The notes under the pieces: generated by a model
What the model was told of the DNA's origin: nothing
Seen by the model: only the letters and a program-made list of their open reading frames with translations
Database searches by the model: none
Shown: positions 25,076 through 36,733 of the stretch, piece after piece
Layout of the letters: the number at the start of each line of letters is the position of its first letter
Position numbering within the stretch: the first letter of the stretch is position 1
From: Neckera pumila
Taxonomy: Eukaryota; Streptophyta; Bryopsida; Hypnales; Neckeraceae
Length of the DNA stretch: 64,000 nt
Reading direction: 5' to 3'
Assembly: GCA_963969595.1 (NCBI GenBank)
Contig: OZ018408.1
Span: 37,262,108 to 37,326,107 of the forward strand
Position numbers and translations under genes: made by a program

Positions 25076-25489
25076 AGGTCAGCCCGAGTAGGACCGAGGT
25101 GGCTCTATAGTACCTCGGGGGCATGGCCGTAAGTGGTGGAGTTTGAGGTGATCAACAGTTCGATTTCTAGTGACATCCTCTGCCTTATTTGGTGATGTCA
25201 CCCCCTTAGTTGTGGGATTTGGTTTGGTCGTGGTAGCCAACCATACAAAAAAAAAATAACAACGTCTAATCAATTTGAGTTTGTATTTGGGCGGAAATCA
25301 CAATATGCTTGTGGGAGGGAGGTAATGAAATGGGGGGCTTGGAAGGGACAGTCTCGAGTTTTGAAGTGGGATTCCACCAAACCCTCGAAACCCTTCTTCA
25401 CAAGCAAATTATATTCGATGCTCATGCCTTGGCTTGACGTTTTTTGGGGTGGAGAGGGCAGATAAATGACATTTTGAGTACAATTATGA

Positions 25490-25746
25490 TTTGATTTTGA
25501 TTTTGATTTTGTTTCTTCAAATTCAAACCAAATTTTATATGATTTAATTTTGATATTTCAAATTAAAATCAACATATTACTATTTCATTTTCTGCACTTC
25601 AAATAAAACCCAAGCCACCATGATTTCACTTTGATACTTCACAAATAAAACCAGGCCGCCTTGACTTAATTCACCTACTTCAAACTAAATCCATGCCACT
25701 ATGATTTAATTTGGCTAATTCACATTCAAAATCAAGTCACTTTGAT
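25490..25746 (+). repeat. ~41-base minisatellite, second block
   Basis: About six units of the same TTCAAA-anchored repeat (TACTTCAAACTAAATCCATG and similar), more diverged than the block at 23390-24370, ending where the TTAA-bounded element at 25747 begins. Confidence 0.75.
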
Positions 25747-26690
25747 TTAACCCCTAAAGGACCATTGTCCGTTCGGGGGACAAATGGGATTTTGGGCAAG
25801 TACTTACGGGCTGAAATTTTCTTTTGATTTTTTGAAACTTTTTGCAAACATGAAGAATTGAGAGAGGTATGTGGCGGAAAAAAAAATTTGAAATCGGACC
25901 TTTGAGCAAGAAGTTATGCCATTTCTTGGAATGCATGGAGAAAGGGGGCAGCAAAAACATTTTGCAAAATTTTGAAATTTTTTCTTAAATATTTTTTTTT
26001 TCATAGATTATATTTTTGTCTATTTGAAAGCTTTGATTCATTTCATTTGGACTTGTTATGAGGAAGTTATAGACATTCTTGTTTTTTGGGCAGTTAGAGC
26101 ATCTTTTTGAATAAAATAATGTGTAGAATTCATTTATGAATGTAATTTTTACAAAAAATAAATAAAATAGGTCCATGTGGTATAGTTTTTGTGCTAGAAT
26201 AATCTCACCATTGGAATTACTAAATTTTAATTTGATATAATGGACATCAAAAATCCATATTATCCTTCTATCTTGTACCTATTTGGCTACTTGTATTTAA
26301 CAATTTTTTAATAATGAAAATAATTTTTATTTTATCTTCTTTTTCTTGGTAGACTCTCAACTCAATTATCCTCTATAAAATATAAAGATTTAAAAGTTAG
26401 AACTTTGTAGTGCATGAAATTAAAGTGCATAATGTTCAAATTCAGGAAATTTAGTCCCACCAAGGCACATTATGTTAGAAAACCACCTCATATGTAGTTC
26501 AAATGGAAATATCTTGCAATTCATACAGTCTGAAATTTTTAAATATTTTCCACACATTGTCATACAACTTACATGTAAGATCCTCCGCTTAGATATAAAA
26601 AAAAGAAGAAAATTCCAACTTTATGGTAGTCTTTGCTATGGAATTGGTTGTTTTTAGTTTCTTTTGGCAGGAAAATAGCCTTATTTGTTT
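25747..26690 (+). mobile_element. TTAA-flanked ~0.94-kb non-coding repeat (type B), right end decayed
   Basis: It starts TTAACCCCTAAAGGACCA and continues TTGTCCGTTCGGGGGACAAA, as in the copies at 40731 and, in reverse, 50356. The right end is degraded: the expected GGTCCTTTAGGGGTTAA is represented only by AAAATAGCCTTATTTG near 26680. No coding potential. Confidence 0.72.
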
Positions 26691-28344
26691 ACGGATTTAG
26701 GATAATGAAATTCATGAGCAAAAGATACTCATTTGAGTTTTTTATTATATTTTTCTTCCTGAAATCCTAAACCGTCGTTAATTTTTTAAAACTTGAAGTA
26801 AAATTTACAATATGAGAAGGAAAAGACTTGTTTTCTTTTGTTAATAGGCTTTGATATAAATATCTTTAAGAATGACAACCTTCTTTATATTTTTTCTTTA
26901 TTCCCAAAAGAACTTTTTCTTTTAGGTTATTATGTTTTCAATATTTAAACCAAAAAAAAAAATACTTATTACTTTTCTAAATAATTGTAGACAATTTCCA
27001 ACTTCCCGTGCACATAAAAAGAAATGCACTCACTTAGTCACTTCCTTTTATTATTATGTTATTATGTTCCAATTTTTTTTTAAATTAAATGCTATTGCTA
27101 ATTTGCTATTTATTTTTCTTGGAGGTACTAATTCTTTTTTTTCAAACAATGAACAACCTTTCTAATTTTTAATACTATTTTCGAATTTTGTTGGAAGAAA
27201 GTGAAGGCCTTAACCCCATTCTGTTTTTAGATTTGTGAATAATTATTTCTTGTATAGTTGTATCAGAAGAACACCCATTTTGTTTCACTATTATCAATAT
27301 TATATTTGATTGAATTTTTTTTTGGAAGGCAAATTGTCTTTATTGTTTTCTTTTATGAATGAATGTTATTTATTTATACATAAAAAATAGTCATTTCCAT
27401 TTAATACTATCCAAATCTTTTTTCTTAATAAGAATAAGAATCCTTTTGGATTTTTTTGTTGTAAAGGGTTATTTATTGAATAAGCAGAAGAGCACTAATT
27501 TTCTTTAATTATTATGTTCTTCTACTTATTTTAGAAGAAATATATTCCTCTTTATTGTCTTTCTTCATGTATGAATTATTTTAATAAGAAAGACTTCCAT
27601 TTTCTAAAGTGATTCAATTTCCCGCGGATTTTTTATAAAATTGCAAGAGTCATTAATTTTAGAGAAAACAATTGAAACTTTCTTGGATCCTTCCAAAAGA
27701 AGTGTAGCACCCATTTTATTGCATTATTATGTTCCTATATTTATTACTCTTTTTAAAAAATTGAGGAGACTTCGCTTCGTAAAAAGAATAACACGTATTT
27801 TATCCCATTATTAATACATCAATATATAAAATCCTTAATATATTTTGGACCATTTCCTCTTTGTAGTAAAAGAAATCAAGAATGAGAAGAACATGCATTG
27901 TTTACTTAGTTTGGCTTCACATCTTGGAAGTTAATTTCTCTATAACTACATGGGATGATGGGAATAGAAAGGCCCTTCTTTTTGTTGTTATTAGTCTATT
28001 ACAATTGATAATTTCTAGAAAAAGAATAAAAAAACTGATTTCTTTCTCGACGAATATATTACCGCACAAATGCACAATCATGTGAAGCAATAAAGGTAGT
28101 ATTTATTATACAAAATCAAAGCACTATAAATTATAATATAACATCAAAGCATTATAAAACTGCTTTGCATAAGTACAAAATTGTAATACAAAGCCGTAGA
28201 AGTGGAATGAAAAAAGAATACTAAAGCACTATATACTACTCAACTAGGCGAGCATGGATATTATGTGACCCGATATTATTGAGCCACTTTGAATTTCTGT
28301 TATTACGCAAAACTGATTTGCAAGTGAACAATTTTTGCAAAAAT
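26691..28344. other. Very AT-rich spacer
   Basis: Poly-T-rich sequence with loosely recurring phrases (CACCCATTTT followed by ATTATTATGTT-like words at about 27.05, 27.29, 27.5 and 27.7 kb) that suggest a highly degraded tandem repeat of roughly 220-240 bases. No gene is supported. Confidence 0.4.
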
Positions 28345-30963
28345 TTAGTTGATAACAATTTCGTTGTTTACTGAACCGCTTCCTTTGCCACATTTGTAAT
28401 TGGATGACTCTCCAACCCCAAGCTTGCGCTTTGCACGAGTTTGTGATGCTAGTCCATCTGTGTTCAAAATAGATTCCAAGACATTGGAGTCCTTCAGAGC
28501 TTGGAGGGTTCCCATTGTCTGTGGAGAGTGTGCTTCCAAAAGATAGTCAAGTGCTTGACTTTGGTAGTAAAGTCCATACGTAGATTCTAGGTAAGCCATA
28601 CTAGTCAAGTCTTTGACAGAGGCATTCTCATCTTTATTGGCCACCCTCTTCCCGTCTAAACCCCATCAATGACCTTCCAGATGAGGATCCCACTTGAAAG
28701 TTGCAGAGCCTTTATCAAAATAACCTCCGAGGCATTGGAAGAAGAATGACCTCTTCCCTTCATGTTGTGGACCTTCTCCCATCAGCATCGGTGCAACTGC
28801 CGCAATTTCTTTGGGATCTGTCTCCCAGTTCAATTGGGAGCTCAAATTTCTAGGTTCTTGATTATGTAACCCTTGTCGCCAACTCTAAAGCAAGTCTCGC
28901 CCCCAGAGTTTAGACTCTATTGTCGTGTTGAGATTGTGCTCCCAGGAAGGTGGCATGTAAGTCATCAAATTGAATAAAGCATACAACCAATTATGGAATG
29001 GTGCTGAACATATCATGCAACATCGTTTAATCAAATATTGTGTGATGAGACATTGTGGATGGTACATGTGTCTACAAGATCCAAATGCCCACCCTCCTTC
29101 AAAGCCAAATGGGTCTAGACATATAGGGCATTTGGTGTGGTCCAAGACAAAAGGTGCAATCTCCAACTACAGGAGTTGTTGTTTGTCTTCTATCAAGTGC
29201 TTAGACTTTTAATTCTCATGGTCCCAACCCATTTTTTTTCTAATTTACGGTAGTTTTTCCAAGCAACTCCAACATGGGCATGTCACTGGGAAACATGTTA
29301 TCGAGCAATGCCCAAGATGTGAGTCCATTCTCCCGTTTCGGAGCATTTGTAACAAAGTTCTTCAAAACTTTATCCAACTCTTGAGCAATTTGTTGTGATC
29401 TATCCACCAAAAGAATGCATGCGACTTTCCAATGATAATATGTGGCCGCCAATTGTGCCAACTGTGTGGTGAGCGTATTGTTTTCCTTTTGAAGACCCAG
29501 TTTTTTCACGGATAGTACGGAATGTGGAATTGCAAGAAATGAAAGTGGATCCTGGATCCCTTGGAGTTGATTACTCATGGCAGCAGTATTATCTTCCGTG
29601 ATGGTAGCAAAAGGCGCATTTGGAAGAAGTAAAGAACGCTTGATATGTTTAGTAGGAGGTGAATGGTGAAGGACGTCGCTTGTGAGGTCCCCTACAACCT
29701 TATCCAATTGATGTGGATCGTGCTTGACAAAGGCATTGTCTATGTCCGACAAAGTCAATGTCTCATGCTCCTTCTCTCAGAGGCGTTGCAATTCTTCAGA
29801 CTGCTGAGAAATGAGAGCATTTTTTTATTTACAATCAGATTACAGTTTTTGGATATCTGATTGCAGTGAAGCAATTGTTGTGTCTTTAGCCTTCAAGAGA
29901 TCAAGGGCCTTACATAGAGCTATAGTGTTATTAGCAACAGCTGCTTCTGACTGAGGAATGGGAGCACGAACAACTGCTTCCATAGGTGTGTCGTCGTTGG
30001 GGTCAGAGTCAAAAACGTTGCTTGTACTCGATGGTGCCAACAATGGTTGCAAAATGGTTGTTGAAGGTAATGCAGGTCCAATTTGGTTGGTGGAGCATCG
30101 CACCTTCGGGGGATGTTTTATTCTCCGTCCCCGTGATGATGAAGCAACCTCGACATTTTGAACTTGAACTTCAGTGGACACAACAGGTTGCCCCCTAACG
30201 CGTACTACTCTTGGGGATCGCGTGCCATTGGAAGCCTCATCCGCTTCTGATTCCTTAGTGTGGACTTCAAGCGTTTCAATGTTTCACTAATCACTATAAA
30301 TGGAGCTTAACCGCCCTCTGGGAATGTGAGGACCCCTTTTGGTATGACACCAACTTCTGAACGTGCTACGTATAGACTTTTTTTTATTGTGCACCAATCA
30401 ATCTCTTTATTCAAGGTTGCTTCAACGTATGCTCCTCTGGCAATGAATAGAGGGAACTCATTCTTCTTTATAAAAGGGATTTTGTAGAGTACCTAGTACA
30501 ATTCCACTCATCTTTGAACGAAAGTTGGACTTTCACGGTACTTTAAGTTCGCCTTATTGGTGTGCCGGTTGTTTTGATGGCGCCATGCTGGAAAGAACTT
30601 TCCAATGTGGCACCATTCAATGTAATCTTCGCAGATTTGCATTGTCCACGGCCTTTTCTCTTCATTCCAATCTTTAAATGCAAGGTAATCCGCACTATTC
30701 AGCACGTGCCATTGCTTTCGGTGAGTGGTGCCTCTGCGCTTCCGACCCTTATCTTTAACAGCCTTCCTAACAATACCAGAAGTGTTGTGTAAAATGTGCA
30801 GAAGAGGAACTGACCCATCACTGTTTTCTGCAGCAGCCATTGGATTTGTTGGAGAAATGGTATTCTCGGTAACAAGTGGCGTGAAAGAACTCAAGAAGTA
30901 GTGAATATTCAACTTGAAGGTAAAGCATGCAGCCATGTAAGGATGCAAGATCGGAAGCCTCAA
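28345..30963 (-). pseudogene. Coiled-coil / RING-finger protein of a repeated element (decayed)
   Basis: Minus-strand gene, paralogue of the copia-interrupted pseudogene. N-terminal part 30508-30963 (start chosen at 30963 as the first Met of the open frame) contains WTMQICEDYIEWCHIGKFF. A TGA at about 30510 follows FVQR where the paralogue has Cys, and a TAG follows where it has Gln. Next come EIDWCTIKK, a Ser/Pro/Asp-rich linker (29930-30181), and a Leu/Gln/Lys-rich region with heptad spacing (29240-29900). At 28885-29166 there is a RING-type zinc finger: CPIC, then CRHMYHPQC and CCMIC, the C-x-H-x2-H-x2-C spacing of RING-H2. After a TAG (about 28885) and a TGA comes a tail to TAA at 28345. 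RING domains usually bind E2 enzymes for ubiquitin transfer; that role here is only an inference. Frameshifts lie near 30.2-30.5 and 29.2 kb. It may have introns, so pseudogene status is likely, not certain. Confidence 0.68.
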
Positions 30964-31029
30964 CGTTGAAAAAAGTTGTCAAATGCCACATGGGTGAGTG
31001 AACTTATAGGCGGTACCAGCTCGGGTTAC

Positions 31030-31450
31030 GGAGGGCGCATGCAAATGAAGCAATCACGCGTAAGGCGACCTCGGATCAACTAGGCGCATATGGGTCCGTC
31101 ACAGGCGACCTCAAGTTTGACAGGCGACTTCGGGTCCAGACGCGCGAAAGCGGATACAAGAAGGGCGACATCGGGTACTGGGTAGGCGAATGCGGGTCTA
31201 AATTGGGTGACCTTGTGTAACAAAAGGCGACATCGGGTTGCGGAAAAACGATGTCGGGTCCTAAAAGGGCAAGTGCGGGTTTTAGTAGGCGACTTTGGGG
31301 TTGCCCCCACTCGCCCACAGTCACCCAAGGTTTGTTCGCCCCGATATGCGGTTGCCTACCCAGCCCCACACGCGCGGTCATCCAAATAGCAGTCGCCTAT
31401 CCATGTTCTCCTTATCCGCGGTCACCTCATATCCACAGTTGCCTACCCGA
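31030..31450. repeat. GGCGACCTCGGGT-type array with an orientation switch
   Basis: From 31057 to about 31300 roughly ten units read in plus orientation (GGCGACCTCGGATC, GGCGACTTCGGGTCC, GGCGACATCGGGTAC and so on). From about 31305 to 31455 the word appears in the opposite sense (GTTGCCTACC, GCGGTCACC, AGTCGCCTATCC, CCGAGGTCG). The array starts about 70 bases upstream of the minus-strand RING-protein gene. It is the only array in the window with both orientations. Confidence 0.7.
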
Positions 31451-31612
31451 GGTCGTTGAATCTATGTTCGTCTTTAACCCGCACTCATCACATACGCATG
31501 CACCTTAAAATGTGCCACGCGGATGCCACATGGCGTCCAGGTGGCGTAAGTCAGAGGGGAGTAACTTTTAGGAAAGGTAATTTTGACCTTATTGGATGTC
31601 ATGAGGGATCTA

Positions 31613-31634
31613 CTAGACGTCGTGTGACGTCTAG
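31613..31634. other. Perfect short palindrome
   Basis: CTAGACGTC, spacer GTGT, then GACGTCTAG: nine-base perfect arms. It lies between the inverted repeat array and a small TTAA-family fragment. Its role is unknown. Confidence 0.6.
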
Positions 31635-31671
31635 TTGTCGCGCTTGTCGCAATGTCGGGGAAGACAAGCCT

Positions 31672-31741
31672 GCTCTTTGCTATAGAAATGGCAGTTTTGA
31701 ATGTTTTTTGGCAAGCAGAAGACCTTGGTTTTTTAGGGACT
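31672..31741 (+). mobile_element. Right-end fragment of the TTAA-flanked repeat family
   Basis: CTTTGCTATAGAAATGGCAG and GTTTTTTGGCA followed by GACCTTGGTTTTTTAGGGAC match the last ~70 bases of the type B copy at 40731-41657. The final GGGGTTAA is lost. Confidence 0.55.
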
Positions 31742-32399
31742 AAACTAAATATATTTTTTTTCCTATAAAATTATATACAGTTATATCATGTTAGACAATT
31801 AGAGTTATATACATGTCAAATATAACTAATCTAATTTAAGCAAGTAGCTTTTCACTTAATAAGACTTCCATTGCATAAAAGTGGTTAAAAGGAGATGGCC
31901 GCTTTTTGACCAACCTCCCATTTTCACAGCATTGGCTGCTTAATTTCTGATCAGCTATGGTGTAGGTGGCAACTTACATAAAGCTGGACCAACAAAAGCA
32001 CCAGAAATGTCTGAAAGGTGTTTATGGATTATGGAAAGCATACAACGATCACAACATGTACAGTAAAAGCCACAATGATCCCTTACATCAATTTTGTAAC
32101 TAGCCTATGGTTGAAAATAGATTTGCCTATAGATCAAGAATGGGACAAATGGACACTTTATAAAAAAAATTGTAGTTATTTAATTTTGAGGGGAAAAATG
32201 CAAAAAATTACGTAATCCTTCCCAATCTATTTCTTTGCACGGGAAAAAAAATTCCTCACTAAATTGGTTGGAAATGGGTGACCATCTTGGTAGTGTGAAC
32301 ACCTTGTATCAAAGTTTTAGAAAAATCGGTCCAAAACGGAGATTGTAGAAACTCCTATCCAAAGACTTTGTCCTCGCTTCGGTAATCCGTACCATGACT
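31742..32399. other. Spacer without recognisable features
   Basis: AT-rich sequence containing a 65-codon frame (32018-32215) with no recognisable domain. I do not regard it as a gene. Confidence 0.4.
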
Positions 32400-32956
32400 A
32401 GGAGCGGCATGCGCAAGCAAGTCACGACCTGCGTTTGCTGCACCCTTTATCATGAATGCTGGCGTGTATCGGTGAATAAACTATTCCATTCTAATTGCCT
32501 GCAACCAGTCACCACGTGACGGGGAGGACTTCTAGACATCGCACCTCCCTGGCTCGCCTCTCCGCCATCACCAGCGTCCGCTGCAAAAGGCTGTAATCAA
32601 TCCCAACCCCACATCCCCTCCATGCCGAAGAACCTGGGCGTTTTCCACGAACTCTTTTGTCCAGAACTGAGTAATAAGATATGGAAAGAGTTCTCATCCT
32701 TCTGTCACTGGAAAAGAGACCAATACGAACACCTCAAACTCCTTAACTTGAGGGCACGCTCATTCGACAAATTATAATTAACGACATGCTTGCCCGGAGC
32801 CCCGGACGCCGTCTTCACACGGTTCTGTGGAGGAATAATAAAAGGGAGCTTTTATGGCACCTGCAACCTCTTTAAGTTGCTGCTGGATAACTATAAAGGT
32901 CTGAGCTTGAGATTGCAAGAGCTTATCATCCTCTACACCCTCTGTCGATCGATCTC
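32400..32956 (+). promoter_or_regulatory. Promoter and 5'UTR exon of tandem-family copy 1
   Basis: The block is conserved upstream of the copies at 55.0-55.8 and 62.1-62.8 kb. It has an AGCGGCATGC motif followed by GCTGGCGTGTATCGGTGAAT, then a CACGCGGTTCT / GGAGGAA block, then TATAAAGG at 32892-32899. The putative untranslated exon with CACCCTCTGTC follows and ends at a GTAAGT donor (32957). The TATA box is conserved in copy 3 (TATAAAT, 55733) and copy 4 (TATAAAA, 62827). Confidence 0.6.
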
Positions 32957-33248
32957 GTAAGTGTACTTTAGTTACCTTGCTGTCAAAATTTATTCAATTT
33001 TTAGCTAGATTCTGGTCACTCGTAAGCACGTACACCACAATTTGTATCGCTTTTGTTTGATTTGATTTGCATGCCAGACTCAGAGTAAATGGCGAACAGA
33101 GAGTGCGTGGTTCATGAGTGTGCCGCTTGTTTATGTACTCCGTAGCTAAATATTGGACTCGCACGGTGATGCATTCTGAATTTTGTCTCACTAGATAGAT
33201 CGGTTCTGAATGTGTAGTATGTTGCATTGTGTTTGTTGGTCTGCACAG
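32957..33248 (+). other. 5'UTR intron of copy 1
   Basis: Donor CTC/GTAAGTGTAC and acceptor CTGCACAG/ATCGCTTG flank 292 bases. Matching donor and acceptor pairs occur at 45843-46120, 55840-56128 and 63213-63488 in the other copies, which supports a real intron just before the start codon. Confidence 0.65.
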
Positions 33249-33284
33249 ATCGCTTGCGTGTGTGAAGAAACGGTGGCCGCCACC

Positions 33285-34167
33285 ATGAGGCCGTATGCGT
33301 TCACGCTGGATCATGCACTGAGCTCCGCAGCTCTGCAATTCAGAAGAAGCGAATTTTTGACATTCATTTTGGAGACGAAGGTACCTGGACTTCACTTCAA
33401 TGTCGACGACGAGGAGAAGCTCCCTAAATCCACCATGGCGCCCTACATGTTGACTGCAGGAAGGCGTCGCATTGTTGACGGTGCTCGTGAAGCCTACATG
33501 ATCGCAGGGCATCTGCAGAACGGGGAAGGGTGGGTCTCTGACAACGCTGTCATGAAGATTCTGGAAGAACAAGGTATGCCAAGCAACGGTGGTTGAACAT
33601 ATGTACGACCTGTTGAATGTTTTGTAAGGAATCCTGTTCTTCCCTTATTAAAGACATATTCTATTTCTTTCCGCAGCTCAAGTGCTCAGTGCTTCCGCAA
33701 CATTGATCATCCAGAAACGTAACTGATATTATTTTCCTTAACTCTCCTGGTGGCCAGTGAGTGAGGAGGACCTGAAGTTCACTGGTGGTGAGCCTGATGA
33801 TGTCGTCTCAGGCGGAATTTCGCACTCCCACTGCCTTGAGTTTTTGTGCAACCAAGGGCCACACTTCCTGATGAAAAATCTCAACGACAAAGAGACGATT
33901 TGCAGCGCGTTACTGGACATGGCTGAACATGTGAAAGTGCTTCCACCAGGGAATGAGCCATTGCCTTGGGATATTTTGAACATGACTCTGTGGAAGGCTT
34001 CCTTGTGCGAGCTCATGAAAGAAATGAAGACCGTGGAAGAGAATTGTTCTTCCCTGATGGGGACCTCCGGAGTGTATGTGCTCACCACATCACCATACCC
34101 TGCGTTTCTGCGAGCCTTGGCCGCCGAGATTGCTGATGCAGCTGTGAAGATACAGCTCGACAACTAA
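33285..34167 (+). CDS. Tandem gene family of unknown function, copy 1 (apparently intact)
   Basis: Two coding exons, 33285-33573 and 33758-34167, joined across a 184-base intron (AAG/GTATGCC donor, GGCCAG/TG acceptor, phase 1), give 699 bases or 232 residues. The start at 33285 is preferred over an upstream ATG because all four copies keep it in the context GCC(A/G)CCATGAGGCCG. Exon 1 encodes MRP, then FTLDHALSSA, FRRSEFLTFILETKVPGLHF and an acidic DDEE patch, then IVDGAREAYMIAGHL. Exon 2 encodes SEEDLKFTGGEP, then LLDMAEHVKVLPPGNEPLPW, LWKASLCELMKEMKTVEE, GTSGVYVLTTSP and AAEIADAAVKIQLDN. No signal peptide, membrane segment or catalytic motif is visible, and the protein looks soluble, mainly helical and cytosolic or nuclear. 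I do not recognise the family. Relative to copies 3 and 4 it lacks 24 bases at the start of exon 2. Confidence 0.72.
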
Positions 34168-35810
34168 TTCTTTACCCGATTCTTTGACACCACCGTGTTG
34201 TTGCATTGATGACCAGCGTTGTTTAGGAGTTCTAGAAGTATTGTTAGACTAATAAGGAAGGTTAGAAATTCTTTGCAAAAATCTTTCACGAATCCCATAG
34301 CGTAAAAAATGGGTCGATGTGTCGTTCTGGGAGAGTGCTTCTTCTCTCTGTACTGGTCTTCCCTTGGATGGAAATACCTCACTCTTAGGTCAGTTTCATC
34401 GCTTTTCGTGTCAAAATGGTTCAACTAGTATATGATTTGAAATTCAGACTACAAGAAATTCTTTTATTTTGTAAAAAACATTTATCCCAAATTTCAGGGG
34501 TTCCATTGAAATAAAATATTCTTTACTTTTCAAACATATTTCAGTCTATAAATTTACAGAGTTTGAACATGCTTCAAATTTTGCTCAATTATTTATGAAA
34601 TTGACTTATCCTAGAGTAAGTTTTGTAGCTTGCAACGTGTAGGGAGGTGGTCTTGGGGCACCAAAGTATTACGGAGTATTTTTTGGCTCCAAGTCTTGAG
34701 CATTCCTTTCTACTATTGTATGGAAGTGAAGCAGGTGTTGGGGACTCTTTCCATAGTAGAGGTCCAATCAATGTTTGTGGTACTCACAAATTTTCTTGGA
34801 ACCTAAGTACAAAAGATGTTTTGTCAATTCATAGCCAATTTCCTTATATTCCACCAATTCTTGGCATGAAGAATTGTGGCATTTGAGTTTGCAAAGTTTT
34901 AAAATCTAGGAATGATATAGATTCATAATTCTGGCTACATGCTCCAAAAAGTGCAAAAGTTGTAGAAGTTGGTCAATTTAAGTAAATTGGCATTAATATT
35001 CACTACCATTGGATTGTTTCCACCTTGAAGTTTTCTTTGAAGTTCATGTTTGTAGTATCCTTTGTAACAAACTGTTTCTAATCCTTGTACTATACAAAAC
35101 CAACGCCTTGATTGCATTGACACTAAAAATTCTTTCTTTCATCTCCATTTACATACAATACATCTTATAGTATATCCAACGTGAACATTTACAATTGTAT
35201 TAAAATCTACAAAATCATGAGCAATTCTTGTACATCATGCACTGCAACAATATCTATTCAACAAAAATGGACAAATCTTGAGTTTTATCAAACATAACAT
35301 TCTTGACCTTAAAGACAGAGGACCTTTTATTTTCTATAAATAAAGGCTTTTTTTTATTGTAGATAATTTTGGGTGCAAGCTTATGGGCATAAATTGTTGA
35401 CTACTATGATACAAATTATTCTTGTTATAGTTACATTGTACAGAGTATTTAGAAAGACCCATATTCCATCGCTCCCTATTGCTCTATAATCATGAAAAAT
35501 ATGAAAAATTTGGTAATGACACAAGTTCAAATTGAAAAGAAAATTCTAAAATATTTAAAAAATTGCAGAATTTTAAGTTTAGTTTGTTGACAACAATATC
35601 TATTTTTTGAAAAGCTACCTTAACTTCCAAAGGTCACTTGTTTGTTGAATAAACAATTGAAAATCCAAATAGGATCCTAAATAGTCAATTTTGGTCAAAC
35701 ATTCACGAAACTTTGATACAAGTTGGGAACATGTACCTCTTTAATGGGAACCTAATTTTTTTTCCAATCAAATGCTTGAATCATGCTACTTTGAATTTTT
35801 TTTTGTTGGC
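34168..35810 (+). repeat. Duplicated spacer block (partner at about 49.89-52.08 kb)
   Basis: After a short 3'UTR shared with the other copies (ACCACCGTGTTGTTG, TGATGACCAGCGTTGTTTA), the spacer from about 34.49 kb matches 49.89 kb onward (CAGGGGTTCCATTGAAATAA, GTAGGGAGG, AAAGATGTTTTGTCAATTCA, CTTTGAAGTTCATGTTTG). This shows the genes were duplicated with their surroundings. In the second copy the match is interrupted by the TTAA-family element at 50356-51264. No gene is seen within the block. Confidence 0.72.
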
Positions 35811-36733
35811 TTAGACCAAGGTGGTTTTCCTATCAAAAACCAGTCAAAACTATCATTTCTATTGCTAAGAGAAAAGAACTTTAAATTTTTTTTTTTTTGA
35901 ATATCCAACCATAAGATCTTATATTTGACTAGTATATAAATACATAGAAGAAATTTTAGAAACTTTGACCATGTAGATTGTAAGATATAAGCATTTAGAG
36001 TGAAGAAAACAAGTTTCTTTGTACCTTGCTTGACCAGATTTTTTGGCTTTGAATCTTCTTAATTCAAATTTTTTGCAGTATTGATTTTGATTTTCTACTG
36101 ATATATTGTAAGTAGTTGAGTTGAGAATTTACCCAAAAAAATTGGAAAAAACAACACTTAATTTTCATTCATTAAAAATTGTTTAGTAGAAGTGGTTTCA
36201 AGATCATTGAAGAAAAAAATAAATTGTTAATAGCTTTTAGATGGAATTGAATCATAATAATTGCAACAGTGAGATTGTTCTAGCAAGAAAATCTAACCTT
36301 TTTTAACAATATTTTTTGAAAAAATCTAAAAATTGCATTCAAAAATGAATTCTATAAGTTATTTTTTCAAGAAGATGCCTAGATTGCCTGAAAAACTAAG
36401 ATTGTCCATAATTTTCTCATTATTAGTCCAAATTGAATGAAACAAAGCTTCACATGTAGACAAAAATATAATCTTTGAAGGAAAAATTTGAGGAAAAATT
36501 ATTTTGACCTTTTGTGATTTTTTTGTATTGCCCGTTGAATCCTATTTTTGCTTATTGTGCCATAACTTTTGCTCCCAGGCATCAATTAAAATAAAAATTG
36601 TATATCCACAAAGCTGTTGCAAAAATACACAACCTCAAAAAAATTCAAAAAATATTATTAAAAATTGAAACAATAGGAACCTGCCCGGACCCAAATTGTC
36701 CCTCGAAGGGACAAATGGTCCTTTAGGGGTTAA
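35811..36733 (-). mobile_element. TTAA-flanked ~0.92-kb non-coding repeat (type B, reverse)
   Basis: The right end reads GGTCCTTTAGGGGTTAA (TTAA at 36730-36733), preceded by TGTCCCTCGAAGGGACAAA. The left end is degraded (TTAGACCAAGGTGG near 35811). The interior matches the type B copies at 25747 and 40731 in reverse complement. Confidence 0.7.

Noticed and set aside
31613..31634. Short palindrome considered as a terminator or operator
   Set aside because: In plant nuclear DNA such a hairpin has no terminator role, and no regulator is implied. Kept only as a structural note.
33210..33284. Upstream ATG in frame with copy 1 exon 1
   Set aside because: It lies across the 5'UTR intron acceptor at 33248 and is not conserved in the other copies. 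The ATG at 33285 is shared by all.
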